From Paenibacillus sp. (lineage in GTDB: Bacteria > Bacteroidota > Bacteroidia > Bacteroidales > Muribaculaceae), in NCBI GenBank assembly GCA_023663345.1, contig JAMPHR010000001.1, positions 295,364-359,363 on the forward strand: a DNA stretch of 64,000 bases, read 5' to 3'. Every line of letters starts with the position of its first letter. The first letter of the stretch is position 1. This document shows, one piece after another, positions 18,691 through 26,437 of the stretch. The notes beneath the pieces are model-generated. The model was not told where the DNA came from and did no database searches. It saw nothing but the letters and a program-made list of their open reading frames with translations. Position numbers and translations under genes: made by a program.

Positions 18691-20562
18691 TTAATCAACG
18701 TATGTGCCACGGAATTTCCGCCCCTTCAGATCAGGGCCGAAATAGAATCCCGGCTGGGTGGGCTGATTATAGCCCACATTCTGATTGGCTATGCTGTGAC
18801 GGTAGACCGGATCCTCCAGGAATGTGTGGAACCGGTACCGGGTGGGGATAGTCGAAACGTACAGACGCAGAGAGGAATTGTCAGATGTGCGCATCAGCAC
18901 CTCCTCGCGCCAATCGCCTATGATGTCGCCCTGAAGGCAAGGAGTGGCCTTGGTCCAGTTATTCCACGTGCACCCCTCGAATTTCATAAGCGGTTCGCAC
19001 CGGCCTGTAGCCGGATTGTATTTGCTCACCACATTCTTATCCAGAAGCTCACGCAACAGGTCGCCGTCCCACCACACGGCCATATTGACCGGAATCTGGG
19101 AGCGTGCCGGGCCTACAAAACCCATGGGCGGAGAGATCAACGTGCCGTCAAAGGCTCTCACTCCACCGGTATTGGGCGACCACACCTCCACTCCCGGATG
19201 TTCGGGATCGATATCAGCCGCCATGCACCGGCCTATGTCAAGATTGCTCGGGAACTGAAATATCACCTTACCCGTGGCTGCATCGCGCAGAGAAGTGCCA
19301 TCACGACGATTCTCGTGGCAACCCCATATATAGAAATTACGGTTGTCGGGGTCGGACAAAATGTGCATGGCATCACCATGATGCATACGGGTAGTGTACA
19401 GCCCAGAACCGTCATGGTCGACAGCCATCTGGCCATATATTATCTCATCACATCCGTCACCGTCCACATCAGCCACGCGCAAGTTGTGGTTGCCTTGTCC
19501 ACTGTAATCCTCAAGTCCGGGCTTGGCGGAATCAAAGACCCACCGCACCTCGAGATCCTTGCCATTCCAATCGTAGGCGGCCAGCACCGAACGGGTATAG
19601 TATCCACGGCAAAAGACAGCCGAAGGATGCACGCCATCGAGATAGGCTGTGGCAGCGAGATAACGTTCCGAGCGGTTGGCATAGGAGTCACCCCAATCCT
19701 TAAGCTCGCCCCGTGCAGGTATATATGGCACTGTAGCCATAGCCTCACCGGTAAGTCCCTTGAATACAGTAAGATACTCCGGCCCTGCGATAATGCGCCC
19801 ACGAATATTGCGGAAATCGGCGCGATAGTCGCCTATCATGCGCCGTGTACCATCGACAGTACCGTCGGCCGTCTTGCATATCAGCTCGGCACACCCGTCA
19901 CCGTCAAAATCAGCTACAAGAAACTGAGTATAGTGAGCGCCGGACCGGATGTTGCGACCAAGATCAATACGCCACAGACGGGTGCCGTCAAGACGGTAGC
20001 AATCAATGAGAGTAGGGCCTGTAAATCCGTCGTGGGCATTGTCATGGGCATTGGAAGGTTCCCATTTCAGAAAGATCTCATATTGTCCGTCACCGTCCAC
20101 ATCACCGATCGAAGCATCGTTAGGCTCATAGCTATATTCCTTTCCGAAAATATCAACATCCCCCCGGGGCACATCAAGGTCAATATTTAGATACCCAACA
20201 GGAGCATCGGCCGAAAGGTTAAAAACACCGGAATCTTTCTCCCCTTTCAGCGCCCTGACCTCGTAGACAGCCTCAACACCATCCTTGTGGCCATCCATGA
20301 AAAAAGTAGTACGGTCCAGCGGCTTTTTATTGATCCTTTTACCGTTACGATATACGTCAAACGTCTGATTACCTGGATCGGATGAAAGATAGCGCCATGA
20401 CAGCACCACTGAATCGGACGATGCTCGCACAGCTATCAACCCGCGGTCAAGCTTCTCCATTTTTATTCTGGAGTAATCGTATCTTGACTGAGCGAGCCCT
20501 GTCAATCCTGACAAGAATACTATTAAAAACGGCAATGCAATTCTAATGATTGTATGTTTCAT
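18691..20562 (-). CDS. Rhamnogalacturonan lyase, PL11 family
   Basis: A 623-residue secreted lyase that cuts the Rha-GalA bond of the rhamnogalacturonan-I backbone by beta-elimination. It resembles B. subtilis YesW/YesX. A signal peptide ends near GLAQS (25). An Fn3-like N-terminal module (VVLSWRYLSSDPGNQTFDVYRNG) is followed by an eight-bladed propeller with repeated calcium-binding DxDGDG blades: IGDVDGDGQYEIFLKW, VADFDGDGCAELICKTADG, RVADVDGDGCDEIIYG. Length and order fit complete PL11 enzymes. It is first in the run PL11-CE12-rhaM-GH28, with gaps of 31-44 bases, and is preceded by the palindromic AGGGGT operator at 20642-20669. It is the clearest indicator of PUL substrate. Confidence 0.95.
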   Translation of the reverse strand: MKHTIIRIALPFLIVFLSGLTGLAQSRYDYSRIKMEKLDRGLIAVRASSDSVVLSWRYLSSDPGNQTFDVYRNGKRINKKPLDRTTFFMDGHKDGVEAVYEVRALKGEKDSGVFNLSADAPVGYLNIDLDVPRGDVDIFGKEYSYEPNDASIGDVDGDGQYEIFLKWEPSNAHDNAHDGFTGPTLIDCYRLDGTRLWRIDLGRNIRSGAHYTQFLVADFDGDGCAELICKTADGTVDGTRRMIGDYRADFRNIRGRIIAGPEYLTVFKGLTGEAMATVPYIPARGELKDWGDSYANRSERYLAATAYLDGVHPSAVFCRGYYTRSVLAAYDWNGKDLEVRWVFDSAKPGLEDYSGQGNHNLRVADVDGDGCDEIIYGQMAVDHDGSGLYTTRMHHGDAMHILSDPDNRNFYIWGCHENRRDGTSLRDAATGKVIFQFPSNLDIGRCMAADIDPEHPGVEVWSPNTGGVRAFDGTLISPPMGFVGPARSQIPVNMAVWWDGDLLRELLDKNVVSKYNPATGRCEPLMKFEGCTWNNWTKATPCLQGDIIGDWREEVLMRTSDNSSLRLYVSTIPTRYRFHTFLEDPVYRHSIANQNVGYNQPTQPGFYFGPDLKGRKFRGTYVD

Positions 20563-20641
20563 AATTCATGGTTCAGATAGGAACATGCTGCAAAACAAAA
20601 TTGCAATAAAAGAATCAGATAACCGTGATTTTTCGTATTAA

Positions 20642-20669
20642 TTAGGGGTAATTATTGAATTACCCCTAA
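20642..20669 (-). promoter_or_regulatory. Palindromic AGGGGT operator upstream of PL11
   Basis: TTAGGGGTAATT (20642-20653) and AATTACCCCTAA (20658-20669) form a perfect 12-bp inverted repeat with a 4-base centre. It lies 80 bases before the PL11 start, after the regulator gene stop. No T run follows on the minus strand, so it is not a typical terminator, though it could fold as RNA. The half-site is shared with the susC and GH2 control regions, which favours a binding site. A weak -7 element CAATTTTG lies at 20603-20596. Confidence 0.6.
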
Positions 20670-20698
20670 ATATGATTAAAAAACACACCTTTGCGAGT

Positions 20699-23548
20699 TC
20701 ATTTTTCATCCGCTCCGGTTTCAGCCCTCATCCCGTTCTGATAATCGCGGGGACTTATTCCGATCTCTTTCTTGAAACTCGTGGTGAAATAACGGCGGTC
20801 ACCGTAGCCCACCATGTCAGCCACCTGGCTTATGGAATAATTCTTGCTTTCAAGCAACTTGCAGGCATGCTGCATCTTGATCTCAAGAATAAAGTCGAGA
20901 GGAGTCTTGCCGGTGATGCTCTTGATCTTGCGCGAGAACGTGGAGCGTGACATGTTTACTCCTCGTGCAAGGGCATTCACGTCAAAATCTGAATCATTGA
21001 GATTATCCTCCACCACTTTGGTAGCCTTTTCGAGAAGAATCCTGTCGAGTTTCTGGAATTCCTCCTCGGGCAAAGTAACGGGACTTGAGAGATATGAACG
21101 CATCTTGATCATCTCCTCGCTGTCGGCCCACAGTTCCTCGTTCTGCTTCTTGAGACGACGACGGTAAAGCACAAGGACATAGCCAACAGTCCCGAGCAGC
21201 AACAGGAAATATATTGTGAACGCCCACCAGGTCTCGTAGAAATGCGGCAACCAGCGTATCTCGAGCGTTGTAAGCTCATCACTCAGACGGTTGTACTCGT
21301 CGCATGTCCTTACCTCAAGTGTATAATTGCCACGGTTGAAGCCATTATACACGGCTATATTCTCGCCAAGTGCCGTGTAGCGCCATTCATTATCGAAACC
21401 CTTTATACGGTAGGCATACCTCAATTTTGAGGGATAACGATATCCGAGCGTCGAGAAATGAAACTCAATATTCCTGTCATCGGGAGCAAGAGTAAGCCGT
21501 CCGGCATCGTACATGCCGTCCTCGTCGCCGAAAACCCTCGACTCGCCCGAGACGGTAATGTCAGTTATCACAGTCCTGACAGAAGCCACATCCTCATCGA
21601 GAGCAGGATTGGGCGTGAATACGGCAATACCGCCCACGCCACCGACACCAAGGAATCCCTGACCGGCACGGCACGGAGTACGAGACAGCAGACGACCAAG
21701 ATTCATATCCCGCCCGGCATCATATACAAACCTCAGATTGTTGCGTGGATTGAATTCCACAATTTTGGAATCCGTAACTGCCCACACATGCCCATCATCG
21801 CTGACATGAATCTGCTTCACGCCCGACTGCCCCATTCCGGAACAACGGTCAGTGTGATCGGTAAACATGCGGTCGGCCGGATTATAGTCATAGACACGAC
21901 CATCATCGGTGCCTACCCATATCCTGCCATCGGGAGCGGCCGCCATTGCCGAATTCTTATTATGGAACAATACATCTTTAGATAACATATTGCATTTAAG
22001 CGATGATACATCAAACAGCCCCTGCTCCTTGGACAGACCATAGATACGACGATCAGCAGTCTCCACTATATCGGTGATGATACCGGCATAAGGATATGTG
22101 CCAACGAAGTCACGAAGATTAAGATCATAACAATACAATCCCTCAGTAGATCCAATCCACAGCCTCTCGCTGCTATCCTCGTACAGTTTGGTGATTTTGA
22201 CAGTCGGGGTTACGAAGGAAGAGATGGATACCGAATCGACCACCGACATGACCATATTGTTGTGAGAGATGGCAAACACCATGTTACTGCGTTCCTGCGA
22301 CACCCATACACCATTGCGCGACGGGGAGGAGCCCATCTCCTCAGCCATGCGGAGCCTCAGGATATCCATGGCAATATTATCATCGTGATAGGAAATGCGG
22401 TCGGTAGCGAGATCGTAGAGCAACAATCCGCTTCGGAACTGGAGCATCCACAGGAGATTGCGCCTATCGGCGGGCAACACCGAAGTGATCACCGGAGAGT
22501 TCTCGTATCTGCGTCGCACAGCCGGCAGACCGTAGTCCACCACATTATTGTCGAGATATATTACCGAGCTCGCCCTGTCCAGACAGCCGATCCATATAGC
22601 ACCCGGCGTAGAGATCACCGACATCATAGAAGCTCCGTTGAAGCGGTCGGCCATGGGGTGACATATAGAGGTGAGCTTCCCGTCGGGCTCGGGACGGAAT
22701 ATGAGAAGATGATTTCGACTTATACCCCACAGATAACCGTCATGATCATCCTGAGTGAAATCAAGCAGATTCTCGGTGCGATGGCTGTCCCAGTAATGTA
22801 TGGGACTCGCAACAAATACCGTGTCGGCATCAGGATCAAACCGATAGATCGAGGCCCTGAAATCAGTGACCCAGAAATGATCGTTTCTCCGGTCCTGAAC
22901 TATTTGGCCAAGGGGCACATCGGCCTCTATGGGTCTGTACATATCGAATTCATCCTTATCTCTCTCATACCGGTATATGCCACGGCTGTAGGAGGTCATA
23001 TAGATATCCCCGGTTCGGGACTGGCAAAAGCCACTGACATAGGTAGCCTTGCCCTTACGGTCGGTGATATTGTAATCCTTAATCCAATTTCCTATACGGT
23101 CGTAACGGCGGAGCTTGCCATACTGATTGATCCACACATCGCCGTCGGTGGTGACATGCAGAGAATTGACAGGACGTGAACCGATACGGATCTCATCAAA
23201 AGGCGAGATGCGGTAGTTACGCTTGTCAAGCGCCCATACCCCCTTGTCGGTAGCCACGAGTATACGGCCAATGCTGTCCTCGGCGATGCCGTTGATATTA
23301 TTGGCATTACCCGGATGAAAGATAGCCACATGATACCCGTCGTCGCGACACAGACCATTGGTGGTACCATACCACATGTATCCCTCGCTGTCACGGAATA
23401 TTCTCCTCAACCCTCGCTCGGGAAGCTGACTCATGGTGGGAATGACCGATACCGATGCATTGCTCGCGCCATCGGCCGGAGCCGACGCAAGCATACATAC
23501 AATAATCAGCAGGAATATGACTGCGGGAATTTTCACGCACATCTTCAT
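20699..23548 (-). CDS. Membrane sensor with propeller, Y_Y_Y and AraC DNA-binding domains (no kinase)
   Basis: A 949-residue transcription regulator that probably controls this PUL. Order of parts: signal peptide or first membrane helix (1-28), two stretches of Reg_prop propeller repeats from about 45 to 690 (for example DSEGYMWYGTTNGL, SSERLWIGSTEGLY, PDGRIWVGTDDGRV), a Y_Y_Y domain (LRYAYRIKGFDNEWRYT..., about 690-768), a transmembrane helix (about 775-794), a coiled linker, and an AraC-type double helix-turn-helix (about 840-937: DVNALARGVNMSRSTFSRKIKSITG, ISQVADMVGYGDRRYFTTSFKKEIGISP). Hybrid two-component systems have HisKA, HATPase and receiver domains between helix and AraC; here only about 45 residues separate them. 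The sensor should bind oligosaccharide in the periplasm while DNA is bound at the membrane. Confidence 0.92.
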   Translation of the reverse strand: MKMCVKIPAVIFLLIIVCMLASAPADGASNASVSVIPTMSQLPERGLRRIFRDSEGYMWYGTTNGLCRDDGYHVAIFHPGNANNINGIAEDSIGRILVATDKGVWALDKRNYRISPFDEIRIGSRPVNSLHVTTDGDVWINQYGKLRRYDRIGNWIKDYNITDRKGKATYVSGFCQSRTGDIYMTSYSRGIYRYERDKDEFDMYRPIEADVPLGQIVQDRRNDHFWVTDFRASIYRFDPDADTVFVASPIHYWDSHRTENLLDFTQDDHDGYLWGISRNHLLIFRPEPDGKLTSICHPMADRFNGASMMSVISTPGAIWIGCLDRASSVIYLDNNVVDYGLPAVRRRYENSPVITSVLPADRRNLLWMLQFRSGLLLYDLATDRISYHDDNIAMDILRLRMAEEMGSSPSRNGVWVSQERSNMVFAISHNNMVMSVVDSVSISSFVTPTVKITKLYEDSSERLWIGSTEGLYCYDLNLRDFVGTYPYAGIITDIVETADRRIYGLSKEQGLFDVSSLKCNMLSKDVLFHNKNSAMAAAPDGRIWVGTDDGRVYDYNPADRMFTDHTDRCSGMGQSGVKQIHVSDDGHVWAVTDSKIVEFNPRNNLRFVYDAGRDMNLGRLLSRTPCRAGQGFLGVGGVGGIAVFTPNPALDEDVASVRTVITDITVSGESRVFGDEDGMYDAGRLTLAPDDRNIEFHFSTLGYRYPSKLRYAYRIKGFDNEWRYTALGENIAVYNGFNRGNYTLEVRTCDEYNRLSDELTTLEIRWLPHFYETWWAFTIYFLLLLGTVGYVLVLYRRRLKKQNEELWADSEEMIKMRSYLSSPVTLPEEEFQKLDRILLEKATKVVEDNLNDSDFDVNALARGVNMSRSTFSRKIKSITGKTPLDFILEIKMQHACKLLESKNYSISQVADMVGYGDRRYFTTSFKKEIGISPRDYQNGMRAETGADEK

Positions 23549-23560
23549 CTCGTAATGTCC

Positions 23561-23616
23561 TAAGTAGTCTTAAAAAGAAACTCTACATGCAAGTCCTGAT
23601 GAGCTTGCACAATAGA
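23561..23616. repeat. Partial copy of a dispersed repeat (see 43319-43505)
   Basis: About 56 bases between the regulator and GH2 genes align with 43319-43377, roughly three quarters identical by eye. Shared words include TAAGTA, GTCTTAAAAA, AAGTCCT, GAGCTTGC and CAATA. Only one end of the larger palindromic element is present here. Confidence 0.6.
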
Positions 23617-23620
23617 ATTT

Positions 23621-26044
23621 TCAGATAGTGGTCATTTTCAGTTTAATCTCCTTGCCGCCCTCGGGAATGACTGTGAGTGTCACCGGACCGCTCTCGCGGG
23701 TGGAGCGGAGTATAACGGATGCCTGGCCATTGAACAGGCGACGGCTATCGCCGATGGTGAGTTCATCGCTGGTAATGTTACCGTTAATAACTCCTACAAT
23801 TTCGGCGGGACCGTCGACCTTGAACACCAGCGGAGTCTCGGAGCCGGGCACTATACGTGACTTGCTGTCGACAGCCTCAATGCTCACATGCTGCAGATCC
23901 ATGCCATCGGCTTTCCAAGAGGAATTGTCGGGAGTGGCCCTGAGACGCGACACTTTTCCGGTGGTCTCGATGCGATGGCGTGCTACCGGAGCTTTCTCCC
24001 CGTCACGATAGGCCACTGCCTCAAGCGCTCCGGCCTTGTAAGGGATACTTTCCCAATATATCCTGTTGCGCTTCTTAGGATCGGACACCTCATTGCGCTT
24101 GCGGGCTATGGTCTTACCGTTGAGACGTAGCTCCACCTCATCGGCGTTGGTATAGGTATAGAGATCCACCGAGCTACCGGGGAGGCGGTTCCAATGGTCG
24201 GACATGCGCTTGGTGCCCACCTTCACATCGTTCCACACGGTGTTGACATCGCTGTCGATGATACCGATATGAACCACCGGCTCCTCGGGCTTGAATATGC
24301 TTCGCAGGAACCATGCTATGGGCTTGGGACGTAAAGATATGTCAAATATGCCTTCGTTCCAACCCTTTGCGGGCCATCCGTGAGACTCCCCGAGGTAATC
24401 GATCATGCCCCAGTAGGCAAGACCTATCACCTTGTCAAGATTCATTTCAAAGAAATTAGGTCCCATACCGGAGGTGTTGGCCTCGCTCTGATAGAACATC
24501 ATCCACGGGAAACGACGGCTATCGCCGGGGAAGTACATGTAACGGTAGTTGTAAGCGGCGATATCGGTCTCCATAACCAGCGGTGCGGGGAGGGAATCGG
24601 TGGTCTGATGACGGCCACGGGGGTGCATGGCTACTGTGACAGGACGCGTGGTATCGAAACGGTCGAGCAGGGCTTTCTGCATCTTATAGGGAGTGACGCC
24701 CCAATCGGCATAAGGAAGCTCCCACAGGAGCTGCAGTTCGTTACCGAGGCTCCACATTATCACCGAGGGGTGGTTGCGATCACGTTTCACCCATTCGGGC
24801 ACATCCTTGGGCCATTGCTCCATCCAGTCCTTGCGGCCACCTGCATACTGAGTGAGCCACTTGTCATACAACTCATCGACCACGAGGATTCCGTAGCGGT
24901 CGCACAGTTGCATAAACTCCTTACTGTAGGGATTATGAGAAGTGCGGATGTGGTTGAAACCGAAATCCTTGAGCATCTTGATACGCTTCTCGATCGCCGC
25001 CGGGTAGGCTGCGGCACCGAGCGCTCCGAGTGTATGGTGATTGGCTATGCCCTTCAACAGAGTCTTACGGCCATTGAGCTTGAATCCAAACTCGGGCGAA
25101 TACTCTATGGAACGTATTCCGAACTGATCCTCCACGCGGTCGATCACCTCACCGTCGGACGACAGCAGGGACATTTCCACCGTGTAGAGATGAGGATTGT
25201 CGCAATCCCACAGACGCGGAGACTTGATCTCGAGGCTGTCGACGGTGTACTCCCTGATTTTCTGCTTGCGGTTGAAAGGGAGATCGAGGGTGCGGTCATA
25301 CACCTCGTTGCCATCGGCATCAGTGATGCGGGCCCGTACCTTTATAGTCTTGGCCTTATGCTTGAGGGCCGCTATCTCGGCCTGGAGTTTCACTGTGGCC
25401 ACATCGTCAGAGACATAGGGCGTGGTAATATACAACGGATGACGGGGGAAATAGGTGTCATGATCAGTAACCACTACATCGACATTGCGGTAAAGTCCAC
25501 CACCGGTGTACCATCGCGAATTTTCAGGTTTACCCGTATCTGCCCTCACGGCCAGAATATTGGGGCCGTCGTAATTCAGCATATCGGTAACATCAATCTC
25601 AAAACCGAGATAACCGTAATCGGTGCCTCCGATAGCGTGCCCGTTAAGAAATACATCGCCATTGAGCATTATTCCACCAAAATCAAGCAGGACACGCCGC
25701 CCTTTCCATGAGGGATCGGCAGTGAGTTGACGGCGATACCAGCCGGCACCCATCTCCTTGAATCCACGCGAACTGAGGCGAGACTTCACATTGGCCACGG
25801 GGTTATCGCTATCGGCAGTCTCGCCAGCCTCGGGGGCGACCCAAGGTTGTGAGATCTGAAAGTCGTGAGGTAGATTGACCTGTAGCCATGCGGAATCATC
25901 GTAAGCCGGATCCCAGGCCTCGTCGTTATCTCCGTAAGAGAATCGCCAACCGAAATTTAAATTCTCCACATCCCGATCGGCCGCACTGACAATTATGGGC
26001 AACGCTAATGTCAGGATCAATGTTGCAAGAAATTTCTTGATCAT
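23621..26044 (-). CDS. Glycoside hydrolase family 2 (beta-galactosidase-like)
   Basis: An 807-residue secreted exo-hydrolase; signal peptide ends near VSAAD (22). Order: GH2 sugar-binding domain (NFGWRFSYGD ... WYRRQLTADPSWKGRRVLLDFGGIMLNGDVFLNG), immunoglobulin-like domain, TIM barrel with HIRTSHNPYSKEFMQLCDRYGILVVDELYDKW, then C-terminal sandwich domains of the DUF4982 and GH2-C type. The acid/base Glu is in MWSLGNELQ (near 436) and the nucleophile Glu is probably in YQSEANTSG (near 525). Family and motif pattern fit beta-galactosidase, consistent with galactan side chains of rhamnogalacturonan I; beta-glucuronidase is possible. It begins from the divergent control region at 26045-26437 and is followed 72 bases later by the regulator gene. 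Confidence 0.9.
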   Translation of the reverse strand: MIKKFLATLILTLALPIIVSAADRDVENLNFGWRFSYGDNDEAWDPAYDDSAWLQVNLPHDFQISQPWVAPEAGETADSDNPVANVKSRLSSRGFKEMGAGWYRRQLTADPSWKGRRVLLDFGGIMLNGDVFLNGHAIGGTDYGYLGFEIDVTDMLNYDGPNILAVRADTGKPENSRWYTGGGLYRNVDVVVTDHDTYFPRHPLYITTPYVSDDVATVKLQAEIAALKHKAKTIKVRARITDADGNEVYDRTLDLPFNRKQKIREYTVDSLEIKSPRLWDCDNPHLYTVEMSLLSSDGEVIDRVEDQFGIRSIEYSPEFGFKLNGRKTLLKGIANHHTLGALGAAAYPAAIEKRIKMLKDFGFNHIRTSHNPYSKEFMQLCDRYGILVVDELYDKWLTQYAGGRKDWMEQWPKDVPEWVKRDRNHPSVIMWSLGNELQLLWELPYADWGVTPYKMQKALLDRFDTTRPVTVAMHPRGRHQTTDSLPAPLVMETDIAAYNYRYMYFPGDSRRFPWMMFYQSEANTSGMGPNFFEMNLDKVIGLAYWGMIDYLGESHGWPAKGWNEGIFDISLRPKPIAWFLRSIFKPEEPVVHIGIIDSDVNTVWNDVKVGTKRMSDHWNRLPGSSVDLYTYTNADEVELRLNGKTIARKRNEVSDPKKRNRIYWESIPYKAGALEAVAYRDGEKAPVARHRIETTGKVSRLRATPDNSSWKADGMDLQHVSIEAVDSKSRIVPGSETPLVFKVDGPAEIVGVINGNITSDELTIGDSRRLFNGQASVILRSTRESGPVTLTVIPEGGKEIKLKMTTI

Positions 26045-26437
26045 GGTAAGAAATAAAAAAGGTATAACAAAGTTACTAAAATAGGAATGAATACCAAATA
26101 AAATCGGACAAACATGACCATTTTAACGTATGTCATCGCTATTTTCGACTATATTGCAAAATTACGACAATGCTCAACGGCATCGGTGCAATATCACTCC
26201 AAACATGGGGCAATATCGCGCAAAATCATACCTTTGACTCAATTTTACCCCTATATGAGATAAATTTTTCTCCATCAAACAGAGGTATTAGCCAACTTTG
26301 CATAAAACATGAGAACGGGATTTTTTCTCAATCATCCCTTAATAACGTTGATTAAAATCTGATCAAGACCACATCACGATGAAACCCCGACAGACTCTCG
26401 GGGTGACTCAAAAAAAATATAAAAAACTGATCACAAA
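26045..26437. promoter_or_regulatory. Divergent control region between two GH2 genes
   Basis: This 393-base gap has no gene I can support. It holds an ACCCCT box at 26247-26252 (TATAGGGGTAAAATTG on the minus strand), matching the PUL motif. Two GCAATATC direct repeats at 26188-26195 and 26210-26217 are 22 bases apart, the spacing expected for an AraC-type dimer. For the minus-strand GH2, a -7 TAATTTTG is at 26164-26157, 82 bases after the AGGGGT box. For the plus-strand GH2, TACCTTTG at 26229-26236 and CAACTTTG at 26293-26300 are candidates. A short stem ACCCCGA/TCGGGGT (26384-26404) lies in the plus-strand leader. Confidence 0.55.

Noticed and set aside
18796-20190. A 464-codon open frame antisense to PL11
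   Set aside because: PL11 is complete on the other strand with its DxDGDG blades; the antisense frame is a by-product of codon usage.
20642-20669. The TTAGGGGTAATT palindrome as a plain terminator of the regulator gene
   Set aside because: No T run follows on the minus strand, and its half-site recurs in two other PUL control regions, so an operator is the better reading. RNA folding in addition is not excluded.
24380-25711. A 443-codon open frame antisense to the GH2 gene
   Set aside because: The sense strand encodes GH2 with all motifs; the antisense product is low in recognisable structure and has no promoter or neighbours that support it.
26170-26355. A 61-codon open frame in the divergent GH2 control region
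   Set aside because: It spans promoter elements and the AGGGGT box; composition is not gene-like and there is no family resemblance.
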